64,000 nucleotides of DNA from Isoetes taiwanensis (GCA_021234155.1 JAJEKV010000031.1:12884928-12948927); one strand, 5' to 3'. Positions 1 through 11,336 are shown, numbered from the stretch's first letter. The notes: generated from the letters alone by a model not told the origin. Translations and numbers: made by a program.

Positions 1-707
1 CATTTTACCTTTATTCCATCGATGATTCAATAACAAACGTGTCTTTCTTATGAACAGAAGTACTACTTGAGTTTGAGAAATTAAAAATTTTATCCCTTTT
101 CAATAAAACATCATCATGCTCCTCCTCTGAACATTCTTGTAGTATTTGGAAGGGGTTGAAATCTCCTTTCAGACTATCATTATCTGTGCCACAATCTGAA
201 CTAGTGATTTTTGCCTGATCATCATGATGTCAATGACAGAAACTCGTGAAGAGTATTGTTGAGAAAGCCTTGCTAACTTACCGTCAGGAAGAAAATGAAA
301 AAATGAATGTTAGAAAAAACAGAGACTTTGGCTTTTCAGGTCTGGAGGCTACTAGTTGGGAGTCTGCTAGTCTGTATGACATAAAAGGACTTGGAATTGG
401 TCAGTCTTCTTTCTAATTTTCAGTTAGATAATTGCTTTACTACTTTTCAAACATCTAAAGACATGACCTTAGCTGATCAGAGACAAGATTGTACTAGCAC
501 GGGAACTATATATACCCAAGATCTTGATACCAATTAAAGTTCTTAACCTATTAAGTGGAAGAAGAAAGCTAGAAAGAAAAGTAACATCTTAAGGGATCAA
601 GCTCAGACTTCTAATTCTTCCAGGTCAGTCAACTCTCCTTCTCCTGTTGACTACAATGGCAACTAAGTTCACTAGGAGTAAGGATGATAATGCTATTGGC
701 TGTCCCC

Positions 708-1690
708 CTTTTTTTGATAGATCGCAAACTTTATTGAAACTCCAAGCCAAAAGCCAGATACAAATGCATAGGCAGGAATAAAATCTCAGAGGATAATCAT
801 GATCCACTGAGTAGAACCACCAGCCTATGCATAAGACAACACACTCAAATGGAACTCAAATATCAACTGCCGCTTGGTAGGAGCAAGGAAGAGCAATGGC
901 AAACCTTAGCAATTCTAGCTTGTGCATCTTGGAGGACAACTGAAGGATGAATATCCAAACCCTGAAAGACACACAATCTCCTGAGCTTCCAGATGGACCA
1001 TACCAACCATCCTGATGCTAAATGAAATGCTTGGCTCTGCAACTTATTCCAAGTATCCGGATAAATAGCTAGGAGCACTTGCTGACTTGTCAATGTTACA
1101 TGAAAAAGAGAAAGTAGCTAAGACCAAACAGACGGGAGATGATCACGTAAAAAGAAACAATGCTCAATAGTCTCGTCCCTTTGCTTGCACAGTGGGCAGA
1201 ATGCGGACACTCGAGGATCAAATCTATGGACAATCACATTCACACAAGGGCATCTGTGAAGAATCTGCCACTAAAGCACAGCCACCTTAGGATGAAGTAG
1301 TTTATCCCAAGCCCAAGTCCACATACATCTCCAACTAGGAGGTGGGAGCTGAAGGGACCACCTAGTGGATGGCGGAAGGATATCACCATTGACAAGCAGC
1401 CTATACATAGAGTTCACAAGCCTATGCTCATGAACACTCTGGTGGGAAATCCGCATGCAACCTTCAATAGCCTCTGGAGCAACCAATGGCAGACTACTAG
1501 CAACCGTTTGCCAAATAGGCCTGTCCCATCGGGATAATAAGAATTTTGTTTGAAAGATTTGCCATGTTGCTAACTGGCCAGAATCATACCATGCTGCAAC
1601 TGTCAAGATTCTTGCTAATCTCCAACGCCGTTGGGTTAATGGATGAACTGAGGCGCAAAGTGGAAGATTATTTCCACAGGTATCCAAATC
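708..1690 (-). mobile_element. 5'-truncated L1-type LINE 3' end (zf-RVT region)
   Basis: On the minus strand this stretch encodes the region C-terminal to reverse transcriptase in plant L1 elements: a Trp-rich segment (1271-1687), then a zinc-binding zf-RVT motif at about 1141-1205 reading CPLCKQRDETIEHCFF (Cys-x2-Cys...His-x-Cys pattern), then a stop. The 3' end near 708-740 has an AATAAA-type signal, the GATCTATC context common at plant L1 ends, and a short A tail (a T run on the plus strand). It is 5'-truncated near 1690. It sits in opposite orientation between the ORF1-like and endonuclease parts of the plus-strand LINE, so it inserted later. Confidence 0.72.
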
Positions 1691-1714
1691 CCATTTCTAA
1701 TGAGAGTTGTCTCA

Positions 1715-2290
1715 TAGAATCTTAGGGGTATTAAAGGCCCTACCAAAGGAGAAGATTTGTGGCCAATATTAGGGAATAATGCTGATATCCTTCTCTAGGA
1801 ACCCCATCTTCCCAGCTTTGAGGTGAATAATTTAGCCAATTGGATCCAGAATGGTGCTCACTCGACCATCATTCCTGCTAATAGCACTAAAGTTGGTCTT
1901 GCCATGATTTGGTTCAACATCAAGGTTCTTGCATCTTATAATAGCCCTATCTCTAGATGGCAGTATATCATGATTGACTATGGTGATTTCAACACCACTC
2001 CTTAGTGGACCATGAAGCTTGGCAACAAAATCAATATGATCAACATACAGAGGAATAGTTGGAACAATCTATTAGCCCAGAATCTCTTCTTTTACGTTCT
2101 TTGCTCTAGTGTTAAATTTAGCTGCAAATAAAAGAAAAGGCAAGGATAGAACTTATTGTAATTTGGACAGAGTCTATATATCCAACTCTTCTGCTAATAC
2201 CTTTGATAATTGTTTAGAGACTGGGGATGAGGGAGGTGCTCTATCTAACCATCAGCCTCTTATTATTGATCTCAAGGATCTATATGCATA
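1715..2290 (+). pseudogene. LINE endonuclease (APE-like) domain, decayed
   Basis: The N-terminal endonuclease start reads NLRGIKGPTK from about 1718, which is the WN(I/L)RG signature of plant L1 ORF2 with the tryptophan codon mutated to TAG. Fragments continue at 1823-2005, where a disordered GDFN-like region is visible (YGDFNTTP), and at 2109-2291. Several stops separate the pieces. The intact family protein is a nicking endonuclease fused to reverse transcriptase. This copy cannot make it. Confidence 0.65.
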
Positions 2291-2799
2291 AACATCGGGC
2301 CAAAACTTCATTCAAATTGTCTAGCTTCTCTTCTATCCAATGCCAAATTCTGTAAAGAATACAGAGACTACTATTCGAGCCTCTCCATGATTTCAACCCA
2401 TCAGTTTATACCACTGTTTTATGCCAAATTGCAAAAAGCTAAATCATGAATAAAAACTTTCTGGTTGATTACAACAATACCAATCTGGAAGAGGAGGAGT
2501 ATCAAGTTAGAGGCCTTGCCCTCAAGGCCAAGATCACATATACGAAGATTTAGATAATTCCTCTTCTGCCTTCTTCTACAAGAAAGCAAAGCAAAGAGTG
2601 ATAAACAACGCAATTACTCAAGCAATGAATAATAACGGCAATATTATCACAGATGATCAGTTTATTAGAAAACTTTTCTAAGTACAAGAATATTTTCAAA
2701 GAGGAGTTAGAAGATGATAAAATGATAGATGCATAGTTGCAAATCTTTAGGTTTGTTCAACATTCCTAAACTATGTCTAATGAGGTGCTTAATTGTCCT

Positions 2800-3535
2800 C
2801 ATGAGAACGAGATTTTCAGGTCTATTGCTAGCATGAAGCATGGAAAAACTCCCGGGCCTGATGGATTTCCTCCAGAATTCTACATTGAATTCTGGGATAT
2901 CTTAAAAAAGGATCTCATCATTTTTATCAGGAGATACTAGTATTCTATGGAGTTGCACCTAACATACACCCCTAGCATGATTTCCAAGAAAAGTAGTCCT
3001 ATGGCTATAAATGAATGGAGGACTATCTCCCTGATTAATACTACTTAGAAAATCCTGGCAAAAGAATTAAGACCCATCTGCAGAAGACTATTTCAAGCTG
3101 CCAATCTGCTTTTTTACCTAAAAGGTTCATTCTGGATAATTATATAACATTCCATGAGGCTCTTCATTGGAATAGAATATCTAACCAGAATTGTCTTCTT
3201 CTTAAACTGGATTTTAAAAGAGCATATGAGTGAATTAACTGGAACTTCCTAGAATATGCTATGGATTGTGTTAGTATCTATTCCGCCTTGACAATCAATG
3301 GTACTCCTACTGATTTCTTTTCTATTAAAAGAGGAGTAAGGCAAGGTTTCTCCCTGGGTCCTTACATCTTCTTAACAATTGCAGAAACTCTTGCTAGGCT
3401 TATTTTTTGCCTGCAAAGCTCCAGCAAATTATTGGACTTCAAATGCCTAATTCTCATAAGCACCTTACTGTGCTTCAATATGCTAAAGATACATTTATCA
3501 TACTCTTCTGAGTTGCCCTGCTTTTGAGATAGTCC
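2800..3535 (+). pseudogene. LINE reverse transcriptase domain, decayed
   Basis: Reverse transcriptase blocks appear in order: KTPGPDGFPPEFY near 2845-2885, an AINEWRTISLINTT block near 3005-3045 (the RPISL position), LLLKLDFKRAYE near 3198-3230, and KRGVRQGFSLGPYIF near 3330-3370. The catalytic box is visible near 3475-3490 as LQYAKDTF, so the invariant YADD/FADD is changed to YAKD and one metal-binding aspartate is lost. Stop codons and frame shifts occur throughout. This is a non-LTR (L1-like) RT and is inactive. Confidence 0.72.
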
Positions 3536-3549
3536 GAAATCATTTTTTG

Positions 3550-3848
3550 ACCTTAGCATTCCATTCCACGCTTCCACAACTTCTCAGAGTTCCATCTGTG
3601 CATGACGTGGCATTATACATACTTGAGGTTCTAGATAAACGTCTGCAATTACTGAGCCCCCAGTAGTCATTATCTCTGTTTGTCTAGTATCATCATTACT
3701 GCAAAGGTTTTTCCCTTGAAAACCTTTCGAGGCAGGGGTTTTTTAATCCTAGTAGTAATGATTGTACTAGCCCATTGTATGGGTCCCATGACCTATTGGT
3801 CTCCGTGGACGTTAAAAAAACTATTCTATTCTATTCTATTCTATTCAT
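3550..3848 (+). mobile_element. Variable-tail LINE family, copy A (3' end only)
   Basis: This is a short 5'-truncated insertion inside the L1-type LINE. Its 3' block (about 3775-3815) reads GGGTCCCATGACCTATTGG followed by CTCCGTGGACG and an A run. That block is shared with copies at 4617, 5693, 35720, 40781 (reversed) and 41770 (reversed). The tail is an exact pentanucleotide repeat (CTATT)n at about 3820-3846. The 5' limit is approximate. Confidence 0.7.
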
Positions 3849-4085
3849 GCCTAAAGCTTGTAATGATGTCATAGATAGTTTTTTATTGCATCAATTTGTT
3901 CGGGATAACATCTGGTATCTATCTTAATATTGAAAAGTGGTGTATCCTTCTGGACAAGCCTGATTTATCTTTAAATACCAGAGGCATCAATATTGTAGCT
4001 TCAATTGAAAGCATTACTCTTCTAAGTCTGCCTATTGCTACTAATAACACTGTTAAAGGATCCTATCATCAATAGAATTAAAAAA

Positions 4086-4617
4086 AAAAAAAAAGTCAGT
4101 GGCATTAACAAATCTCTTTTCAAAGCTGGCAGAATCATTGTGCTATCTCCGGATTGAGACGGGGAGATGGTTTGGGGAGCTGCTCAGGACAGGCTTTGTC
4201 AACGCTGCCAGGTTCGAGCTGTGGAAGATGAATGCCACACTCTTCAGAGTTGTCCGACATATGATGACATTCGGATATGCTATGTTGAGCTGGTCCGTCC
4301 TAGCCAGCCCCTGCATAAGATGCTGAGCACGAGCTCGGTACGGAGGTTGGGCTCATACATTCAAGAGATCATAGATCGCCGTGATCAGCTCGGTCCTCGG
4401 GCACTTACCTAATACATGTACATAGTTCTGTCTATATATATATTTGTACAGTTTGACAGCAAACCTATTCCTGTCGCGATTTTCCCCCAAACAACCCTTT
4501 AGGGCGGGGAGGGGGTTTTTTAATCCAGACAGTAATACGCTTGTTGCGCCTCTTGTTTGGGTCCCATAGGCCAATTGGTCTCCGTGGACGATAAAAACTC
4601 TATTCTATTCTATTCTT
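4086..4617 (+). mobile_element. Variable-tail LINE family, copy B (3' end with CCHC finger)
   Basis: This copy contains the C-terminal zinc-finger segment of ORF2: LRIETGRW near 4150, then LCQRC...VEDECHTLQSC near 4195-4255, a Cys-x2-Cys-x9-His-x4-Cys pattern, split between two frames. A 3' untranslated part follows, ending in the shared block GGGTCCCATAGGCCAATTGG and CTCCGTGGACGATAAAAA. The tail is (CTATT)n at about 4596-4616. An A-rich run at 4080-4094 marks the left edge. The copy is truncated to roughly 530 bp and frame-broken. Confidence 0.75.
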
Positions 4618-5235
4618 GCTAGCACTCACATCTATTTTTTTCCAGTGCTAATTGCTGATAAAAAATCATATAATCATATCGAAAGATGTGTAAGAGACTT
4701 GGTCTAGTATGCGCTGCCTCAACTGGAGAAACTTAACCCATGACAAAGATAAAGGTGGTTTGGAATGTAAGTCTTTATTTTATCATGCCTAAGCTCTAGG
4801 AACTATATTTATCTAGAAATCCTCAGTTTGATGTAATCTCTGACAATGAGGTTTGGGTTCAACTGGCTATTCTTGGTCAGGATAGACTGCCTCCAAACTT
4901 AGGACCTTGGTTGAAAGGTCCAATAACATTATGTTGGATGGTTGTCAAGCTTACATCCTTAACATCCTCCTTTTCTCCTTCAGTGCTTTCATGTTTTTGG
5001 ACCAATTCAGTGCCTTCAGGAACAACCACTTCATCTAGACAGATTTGTGACAGAAGGAACTAATGCATTTGCGAAACTTGACTTCCATATGCTATGTCTT
5101 ATTGCATATCTCCGTTCAACTAATACTTCCTGGCTATCTATGCCTTGTCTTCTTGAGCTTGGTGATGGTGCCTTGGCACAGGAGTGTATTGTTTTAAACT
5201 AAAGAGAAAATGGTTGCTGGAGTGAAATCGAAAAT

Positions 5236-5494
5236 GTATGTAATATCCCAACAATTTTGGTAGTTTGGTATGGTTTTGGTTTTCCAATACTTTATCGAGA
5301 CCTTTGGAAGAGTGGTTTCAATACACAATACAATTGTAGGTGCTACAGTTTTAGATGTATCGGCCAAAGGCCTTGGTTTCCATTATTCTAAGTTTAGTAG
5401 TTGTTCTTCCTGGACAAATATTTTCAAAGGTAACCTTACTTTGACATTGTACTACTTTTTATTGAGTAATTTAAAGTCCCATTTTTATTGGATC
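5236..5494. other. Gene-free stretch between LINE copies
   Basis: No domain, splice-flanked exon, RNA gene or repeat was recognised here. It may be the unreadable 3' remainder of the L1-type LINE. Confidence 0.4.
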
Positions 5495-5696
5495 TGAGGG
5501 CTCGCATATGCCCCCAGACAACCACTTGCTGGGTAGAAAATACTTCATCATGTATGTATGTATGTATATTTGTATATTTTGTTAGCAATCTTATTGCTGC
5601 CACGATTCGGGCGGTAGTATGTCTACTACGCTCTTGTATTGGGTTCCATAGGCCGATTGCCCTTCGTGGATGATAAAAAACATTCATTCATTCATC

Positions 5697-5725
<29 letters not shown>
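5495..5725 (+). mobile_element. Variable-tail LINE family, copy C (3' end only)
   Basis: This 3' fragment contains the shared block (GGGTTCCATAGGCCGATTG, then CTTCGTGGATGATAAAAAA at about 5641-5680). Its tail differs from copies A and B: three CATT units (about 5681-5693) followed by a 29-base A run (5697-5725). The ATGT repeat near 5551-5567 is a small microsatellite inside the copy. No coding part remains. Confidence 0.7.
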
Positions 5726-5729
<4 letters not shown>

Positions 5730-5945
5730 ATGTTCGTGGAAAATAAAAATCTTTAGAGTTAGGGCAAGAATAGAAGGCACAGAACCAGAGCTATGGCCGC
5801 AAAGAAGAAATGCGTGTGTAAACTCGCGACTCGACCATGAATGCCAAATCGTGCACCGATTATACCACAAATGTTAAGCTATACAGGCTTTGCCTTCTAT
5901 GTATGTACATCGATCTGCTTCCATTTTATTGCTTTCTAAGCATCG
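5726..5945. other. Short unannotated stretch before the gypsy element
   Basis: Nothing recognisable was found. Its last bases, CCCAA (5946-5950), are the target-site copy of the adjacent LTR element. Confidence 0.5.
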
Positions 5946-5950
5946 CCCAA

Positions 5951-6171
5951 TGCTATATGCCTAAGACGTGGATGGGCAAAAAGGCTTTAGGCTTTTTTAG
6001 GCCATGTGGCTCTTTGGGCTTTGGTCCAAAGAGGGCTTTGGTCCAAAGATGGACCAAAGGGGCGTGCATGCTATATAGTAGCTCGGGGGAGAGCTCTGGG
6101 GCAGCGGTGTGATAGCTGAGGGCTCGTGGTTGGGTGGTGAGATAGCGTGCCACGTCAAGAGTCTGTTTTAG
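5951..6171 (+). repeat. gypsy-1 5' LTR
   Basis: This 221-bp LTR begins TGCTATATGCC and ends GTTTTAG. It contains a CTATATAGTAG motif near 6070 that could act as a TATA box. The short internal duplication GGGCTTTGGTCCAAAGAGGG / GGCTTTGGTCCAAAG falls at about 6017-6060. The 3' terminus is not the usual CA, so the exact end could be one base earlier. Confidence 0.93.
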
Positions 6172-6183
6172 TGGTATCAGAGC
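6172..6183 (+). promoter_or_regulatory. gypsy-1 primer-binding site (initiator Met tRNA)
   Basis: TGGTATCAGAGC directly abuts the 5' LTR. It is the standard complement of the plant initiator methionine tRNA 3' end, which primes minus-strand synthesis. Confidence 0.92.
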
Positions 6184-6194
6184 AACAAGTTTCG

Positions 6195-7350
6195 ATGGCC
6201 GGTTCCCCTGCCAATGTTAACTTGGAAGATGAAGAGCTCAAGGAAAAACTTTTTGAGTTAGAGCAAGATAATTCGCTCATGAGAGAAAAACTTGCACCGC
6301 CGAAGCTCGAATTGCGGAGTCGCAAGAACTGGATTCTCGGCGCTGGCAGGGAGCGATTAGTTGCAAAGAAGCTGCGCGGGCGCCCAATGAGTGGCATCAA
6401 AACGGTGCCAACGCCAAAATTGAATTCAAAAAGTATTCACGCCACAAATGATGCGAATGAACTTTTCATTGGCTCGGGATTTGAATTCATATTTTGCTAA
6501 GACTAAAGATGACGAAGACACCGTTATATTTTTCTTTGGCGTCATCGGATGGGGTTGCAAAGGACGGGTGGTGGATATCCGGAAGAACCAGCCCCAGGTC
6601 GATCAACCTATTGTTACCTTTGGCGAATTTGAAAAGCAAATCAAAAATCGTTTTTGGGTCATAATTGGGGAGCGATCTTATCGCTGAATGGAATAAGTTG
6701 ACCCAACAAAACATGGAAACTATTAGATCCTTCGGCCAGACGAAGTTTTAAAGAAAGGACTTCAGCTTAGTAAAAATGATCTTTGAGAAGTCTGAAAAAC
6801 TCATGGGTGGGGTTCATCATTGGGCTTGGCGGCTCGACACGCAAGTTGCCAATCTTTCTTTTGGTGAGCTCGTAAGATGGCGGAGAAAGTAGAGGAGGAA
6901 GGTTTGGCCCTCACGGAAGCCATTAATGTTGAACGTGGTCTCAAAGTTTCTATGAAAGAGGCGAGTGGTTTTCGTGATAAATCAATGGGATCTGCTCCGG
7001 TCCAGGCCATTCAAAGCGGCCGCATTACGGGCGTTGCGGAGATCATCGAACCCGTTGGGGCCAAAGAGCCAAAGGAGTCTTATCAAGCGCGTAAAAAGCG
7101 GTTGATGAGGGAGAATAAGTGTTTTGTTTGTTATTCAACTGACCATAAGTTTTATGAATGCCCTACTTATTTGGACAAGAAGAAAGGGGAAAGAAAGGAA
7201 GCTACACCTATTCTTAAGTCTGGGACTAAGAAAGAGGATAAAAGTAAGAAAGCTTCTGTTCGCGGAGATGGAAAAGGGAAGAAGGTGGCTACGGTTCGGG
7301 AAAAATCGGATATGGATTCTGTTGAGAATAATAGTCTCTTACGATTTTAG
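6195..7350 (+). pseudogene. gypsy-1 gag (capsid/nucleocapsid)
   Basis: A plausible start is the ATG at 6195 (MAGSPANVNLEDEELK), just after the primer site. It is followed by a charged coiled-coil-like stretch at residues 12-35. The frame is interrupted around 6500-6880, and gag sequence resumes at 6877-7350. The nucleocapsid zinc knuckle near 7119-7161 reads CFVCYSTDHKFYEC, a perfect Cys-x2-Cys-x4-His-x4-Cys. A lysine-rich tail follows. Gag normally packages element RNA into particles. The breaks indicate this copy does not make a full Gag. Confidence 0.8.
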
Positions 7351-8687
7351 GCTACTATTCAAGATCAAAAAGTACATGTCCTATTCGATCCGGGCAGTGA
7401 GTTTGATTTTATTTCTGCTCGTTTGGTAAAGAACTAAAATTACCTTCTATTCCTTTATCAAGTGATGTAGAATTATCTTCTGCTTTCTTGAATGTGGCCC
7501 CTCCGCCTTCTTCAATTATGGTCAAGGATGTTGAATTTCAATTGCAGGGATATATCTGTAAACGTTCTTTCATGGTTTCTGACCTTGGAGGTATGGATAT
7601 TATTCTAGGCATGCCATGGCATAAGGCTATTAATCCTCTTATAGATTGGAAAGTGGGTATTGTTATGTTATCCTTGGAAGGGGGTAAAAAGACCTTCAAG
7701 TTTGTGAAGGATGATATTGTGTTCCCTATTCCAACAGTTTCTGTTGTACAGTTTAAACGTTTGGCAATGAAAACTCATTTTGTGTATTTGGTGGTTTTGT
7801 GTCCTAAGTCTGATGTATCTCCATTAAATGAGCGTCAAACAATCTTTTTGCATTATTTTGATGATGTCTTTTCAAATGAAATTCCACAAACTTTGCCACC
7901 CCAACATTTGGAGGACCACAGGATTGATCTTCTTCCTGAGAAAGAACCTCCTAATCAAGCTCCTTATCGGAGAATGCATGGCCAACAAGTTGAGATTAGG
8001 CGCCAGCTTGATGAGTTACTTCAAGCTGGATTGATCCGCCATAGTACTTCACCTTTTGGTGCTCCTGTCTTGTTGGTTAAGAAAAAAGATAATTCTTGGC
8101 GCATGTGTATAGATTATCGCGCTTTGAATAAGATAACCGTAAAGAATAGGTTTCCTATCCCAAGGGCGGATGATTTGTTTGATCAACTCCAAGATGCCAC
8201 AGTTTTTAGCCGTCTTGATCTTAAGTCAGGGTATTGGCAACTTAAGGTTGCGCCTGAAGATGTTCACAAGACTGCGTTTAGGACAACCTTTGGACATTAT
8301 GAGTTTTTAGTCATGCCATTTGGACTTACAAATGCGCCAGCTTTTTTTGCGAGGCTAATGGGGCGAATATTTGAAGATGTGCATGGTGTTTATGTTGTCG
8401 TGTTCTTTGATGACATATTAGTTTTTAGTAAGTCCGAGGAAGATCATTACTTGCATTTGCGGGAGTTTTTTCGTCGGTTGAGGGAAGAGTCTACTCTTAA
8501 TCCTAAGAAAAGTATCTTTTTCCAATCGGAAATTGAATATTTGGGTCATATTGTTTGCGCTGAGGGTCTTAAAGTTGATCCCAAGCAATTGTGGATTGGC
8601 CTGTACCTACTTCAGTTGCTGCATTGCGTTCTTTTCTGGGCTTATGCAGTTATTATAGGAAGTTTGTACAGAATTTTGCTCGTTTAG
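7350..8687 (+). pseudogene. gypsy-1 protease and reverse transcriptase
   Basis: The protease region near 7366-7430 reads VLFDPGSEFDFIS. The catalytic D-(T/S)-G is D-P-G here, probably inactivating. A stop near 7437 precedes a long open stretch from 7488. RT blocks: SPFGAPVLLVKKKD near 8050-8085, WRMCIDYRALN near 8095-8130, FSRLDLKSGYWQL near 8200-8240, FGLTNAPAFF near 8320-8350 and the catalytic FFDDILVFS near 8403-8430 (both aspartates present). The frame is lost near 8590, and the connection domain continues in another frame at 8591-8839 (WPVPTSVAALRSFLGLCSYYRKFV). Confidence 0.88.
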
Positions 8688-8819
8688 CTTCAAATTTATA
8701 TTTGTTGCTACGAAAAGATGTTCCTTTCCAATGGAATCATAATCATCAGTTTGCTTTCCAAGTTTTAAAGGATGCCATGGTTAATCCTCCCCATTACGCA
8801 TTTGCCAAAGTTTGGTCTA

Positions 8820-9180
8820 CCTTTCTTGTTATGTGTTGATGCAAGTGGTGTGGCTTTGGAAGCGATTTTGATGCGGGGACGGTCATCCTATTGCTTATGA
8901 AAGTCGGAAAATTTTCGACACGGAAAGTAGATATAGTGTTTATGATAAGGAATTTTGGCTGTCATTCATGCTTCGAAAAGTGTGGCGACACTATCTTATA
9001 GGGTCAAGCAGTTCATATTTTGGTGACCACCAAAGCATTAGGCACATTGTTTCCACCGAAAACATTATCGGAAAGGCAGTTGAAATGGGTTGCTTTTATG
9101 CAGCAATATGATTTCTCAGTGGATTATCGTCCTGGTAAAGAGAATGTTGTAGTTGATGCTTTAAGTAGACGTTATGCAGT
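8820..9180 (+). pseudogene. gypsy-1 RNase H region, decayed
   Basis: The start LLCVDASGVALEAIL (about 8826-8870) matches the RNase H strand 1 block with its first catalytic aspartate. The domain then passes through shifted frames. The linker before integrase is clear at 9065-9170 (LSERQLKWVAFMQQYDFSVDYRPGKENVV...DALSRR). The frame breaks at 8840-9010 mean no intact RNase H. Confidence 0.8.
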
Positions 9181-10443
9181 TTGTTCTCTTTCTATAGCAC
9201 AATCCAACCATTTGGAGGCAATGAAACCATTGTATGCCACTGACCCTGATTATAAGAATATTTGGTTGTTAGCTCAAAGTGGCAATGCATATGGATATAA
9301 GATCGTTAATGGGTTCTTGTATAAAGGTTCAAAGCTATGCATTGTGCGGAACTTTCGGTCACTTATTCTTAAAGAAGTCCATGATGCACCTACTGCGGGT
9401 CATCGTGGCATGGGGGCAACGTTGGCAAAGCTTGAACCATACTTTATTTGGCCTGGATTGCGGAGAGATGTTTTGGTTCATATTCGGCATTGTGTTACTT
9501 GTCAACGGATAAAGAAAGCGAACAAGAAACCTCATGGTGTTCCTTTATCCTTGCCTATTCCGGAGGCAAAGTGGGAACAGATCACTATGGATTTTATTGT
9601 TGGTCTTCCTCCCGAGTTCGCAAGAACAACATCATTTGGACAATTGTTGATTGTTTAACTAAGCACGCTCATTTTATTCCTTGTTCGGATAAGTTGACGG
9701 CTTATAGTGCGGCTACGCTCTTTATCAAAGAGATATTTAGGCTACATGGGTTGCCAAAGATTATTATCTCTGATCGTGATGTAAAGTTTACTAGTAAATT
9801 CTGGAAGGCATTGTTTATGCAATTGGGGACAGAGTTAAGGTTCTCCACTGCGTTTCACCCAGAAACTGATGGACAATCCGAGGTGGTAAATAAAGTTATT
9901 TGTTCCATCTTAAGGGGGTTTGTCAATGAACATCAAGGTCATTGGGAAGAGTATTTGCCTATTGCTGAATTTGTGTATAATAATACCTATCAGTCTACCA
10001 TAAAGATGACCCCTTTTCAGGCGGTCTATGGTCAGCCTGTGCGGGAGCCACTCTTTCGAGTGTGTGAGGATGTTCCAGCTGCTGATGATTTGGTTATTGA
10101 GCATAAGGATCTCATAGACTTACTTCAAGCTCGTATTCGAGATGCTCAAGCATCTTTTGCAAATAAATCATCTAAGTTGCGGCAACCAATGGTTTTTAAG
10201 GAAGGAGATTGGGTATGGATGAGGATCCATAAAGGCCACTTTAAGAAAGATGCGCGCAAGAAGGATCTTAAGTTGGCACCCCGTTTCCATGGACCGTTTC
10301 AAGTTATTAAAGTGGTCAATGAGAATGCATATCAATTGAGATTGCCTCAAGGTTGGAAAATGCATGATGTAGTGAATATTTCATTCCTAAAGGCTTATCA
10401 TGGTAAGGAGTCACCTCAACTTGGGAGGTTAAGCGAGCTTTAA
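9180..10443 (+). pseudogene. gypsy-1 integrase
   Basis: The zinc-binding HHCC domain lies near 9377-9510: histidines in VHDAPTAGHRG and cysteines in HCVTCQRI. The catalytic core has D at DFIVGLPP (about 9592), D at IISDRD (about 9765-9780) and E at TDGQSEVVN (about 9865-9890), the DD-35-E triad. A single frame shift lies near 9605-9620, inside the core. The C-terminal GPF-like part (LAPRFHGPFQVIKVV) runs to 10443. Integrase inserts the cDNA and defines the 5-bp target duplication seen here. Confidence 0.9.
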
Positions 10444-10474
10444 TTGATTGATGATTCGAAGTTCTAGAGCGAGG

Positions 10475-10725
10475 AAACAATTTTGGCGGATAAATCCACT
10501 AGTGGTTCAAGACAATATTTGGTTAAGTTCGCTCACAAACCTTTGGAGGACGCTTCATGGGTGCGTGGCAATGTTTTAGAAGCTTATCCGGATATTCTTA
10601 GGGAATATAAAGATCGGAAAGCAAAGGAAGCCGAGGGACAAGAAGAAGTCCAAGCACATGCTTCTACTAGCCGGCTTAAGCGAGGGCCAAGGAAGGATTA
10701 TGCTCGGATGGCTAAAGGTATTTAG
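10475..10725 (+). pseudogene. gypsy-1 chromodomain-like C terminus
   Basis: After a TAA at 10441, the frame resumes with EETILADKSTSGSRQYLVKF and W-V-R-G residues, then a lysine/glutamate-rich tail. Spacing and residues fit the divergent chromodomain that plant chromoviruses carry at the integrase C terminus, where it biases targeting to chromatin. The domain is weak by eye, so the call rests partly on position. Confidence 0.6.
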
Positions 10726-10758
10726 ACACCCTTTTGCAGCAGAGGACTGCTGCAATGT

Positions 10759-10772
10759 CAAGAGGGGGGGAA
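10759..10772 (+). promoter_or_regulatory. gypsy-1 polypurine tract
   Basis: The purine run AAGAGGGGGGGAA directly precedes the 3' LTR at the position of the plus-strand primer. Confidence 0.88.
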
Positions 10773-10993
10773 TGCTATATGCCTAAGACGTGGATGGGCA
10801 AAAAGGCTTTAGGCTTTTTTAGGCCATGTGGCTCTTTGGGCTTTGGTCCAAGGAGGGCTTTGGTCCAAAGATGGACCAAAGGGGCGTGCATGCTATATAG
10901 TAGCTCGGGGGAGAGCTCTGGGGCAACGGTGTGATATCTGAGGGCTCGTGGTTGGGTGGTGAGATAGCGTGCCACGTCAAGAGTTTGTTTTAG
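10773..10993 (+). repeat. gypsy-1 3' LTR
   Basis: This 221-bp copy of the 5' LTR differs by about four substitutions and is followed by target duplication CCCAA (10994-10998). Confidence 0.93.
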
Positions 10994-10998
10994 CCCAA

Positions 10999-11332
10999 GG
11001 TCTCAGTTTTTCTGAAATGCAATCAATTCAGATGGTGCCCTTACCTTGACATTTGATGCTGAAGGCAACGCAGACAAATTATTCAGCAACAATAGGCTAT
11101 GGCGGCTTCGAGGGATTGGTGGTAAGCTTATCTGAGATTTCATCATAGGGATAGGCAGAATCGGCAAAAGCTATGGGAGTAGCGCAGGGTCACTGGCAAG
11201 CATTTTGGCAGGTTTGATGCAGAAAATTTGAGGTTGTGGCAGATCTTCCCTTTTATCTTTTATCCTTTCAATCCAGATCGTAGGGCCCAGACCTGCAGCA
11301 ATAGTAGGAGTTGCAACTGCTCTTCCAGTGGT
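10999..11332. other. Unannotated spacer between gypsy-1 and the TIR element
   Basis: No coding frame, RNA gene or repeat was recognised. Confidence 0.5.
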
Positions 11333-11336
11333 ACAT

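Larger units (their letters stand above)
540..5235 (+). mobile_element. Degenerate L1-type LINE, interrupted by later insertions
   Basis: A plus-strand non-LTR retrotransposon can be followed in pieces. A basic ORF1-tail-like stretch lies near 550-650, an endonuclease start at about 1718, a reverse transcriptase at 2815-3530, and post-RT sequence at 3850-4080 and 4620-5235. It is full of stops and frame breaks and is certainly dead. It is interrupted by an opposite-strand LINE 3' end (708-1690) and by two 3' ends of a different LINE family (about 3550-3848 and 4086-4617). The outer limits are uncertain, because neither a poly-A end nor a target duplication could be found. Confidence 0.7.
5951..10993 (+). 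mobile_element. Ty3/gypsy chromovirus, structurally complete (gypsy-1)
   Basis: This 5043-bp element has two 221-bp LTRs (5951-6171 and 10773-10993). They differ at only about four positions by my count, so the insertion is fairly young. CCCAA occurs immediately outside both ends (5946-5950 and 10994-10998) as a 5-bp target duplication. A primer-binding site matching initiator-Met tRNA follows the 5' LTR, and a purine tract precedes the 3' LTR. The order gag, protease, RT, RNase H, integrase, chromodomain-like tail identifies a chromovirus. Several frame breaks (near 7350, 8590, 8840-9010 and 9610) and an altered protease site make it non-autonomous today. Confidence 0.95.

Noticed and set aside
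5537-5570. Functional microsatellite or replication feature
   Set aside because: The ATGT repeat is short and lies in the 3' region of a LINE copy that has related words in other copies.
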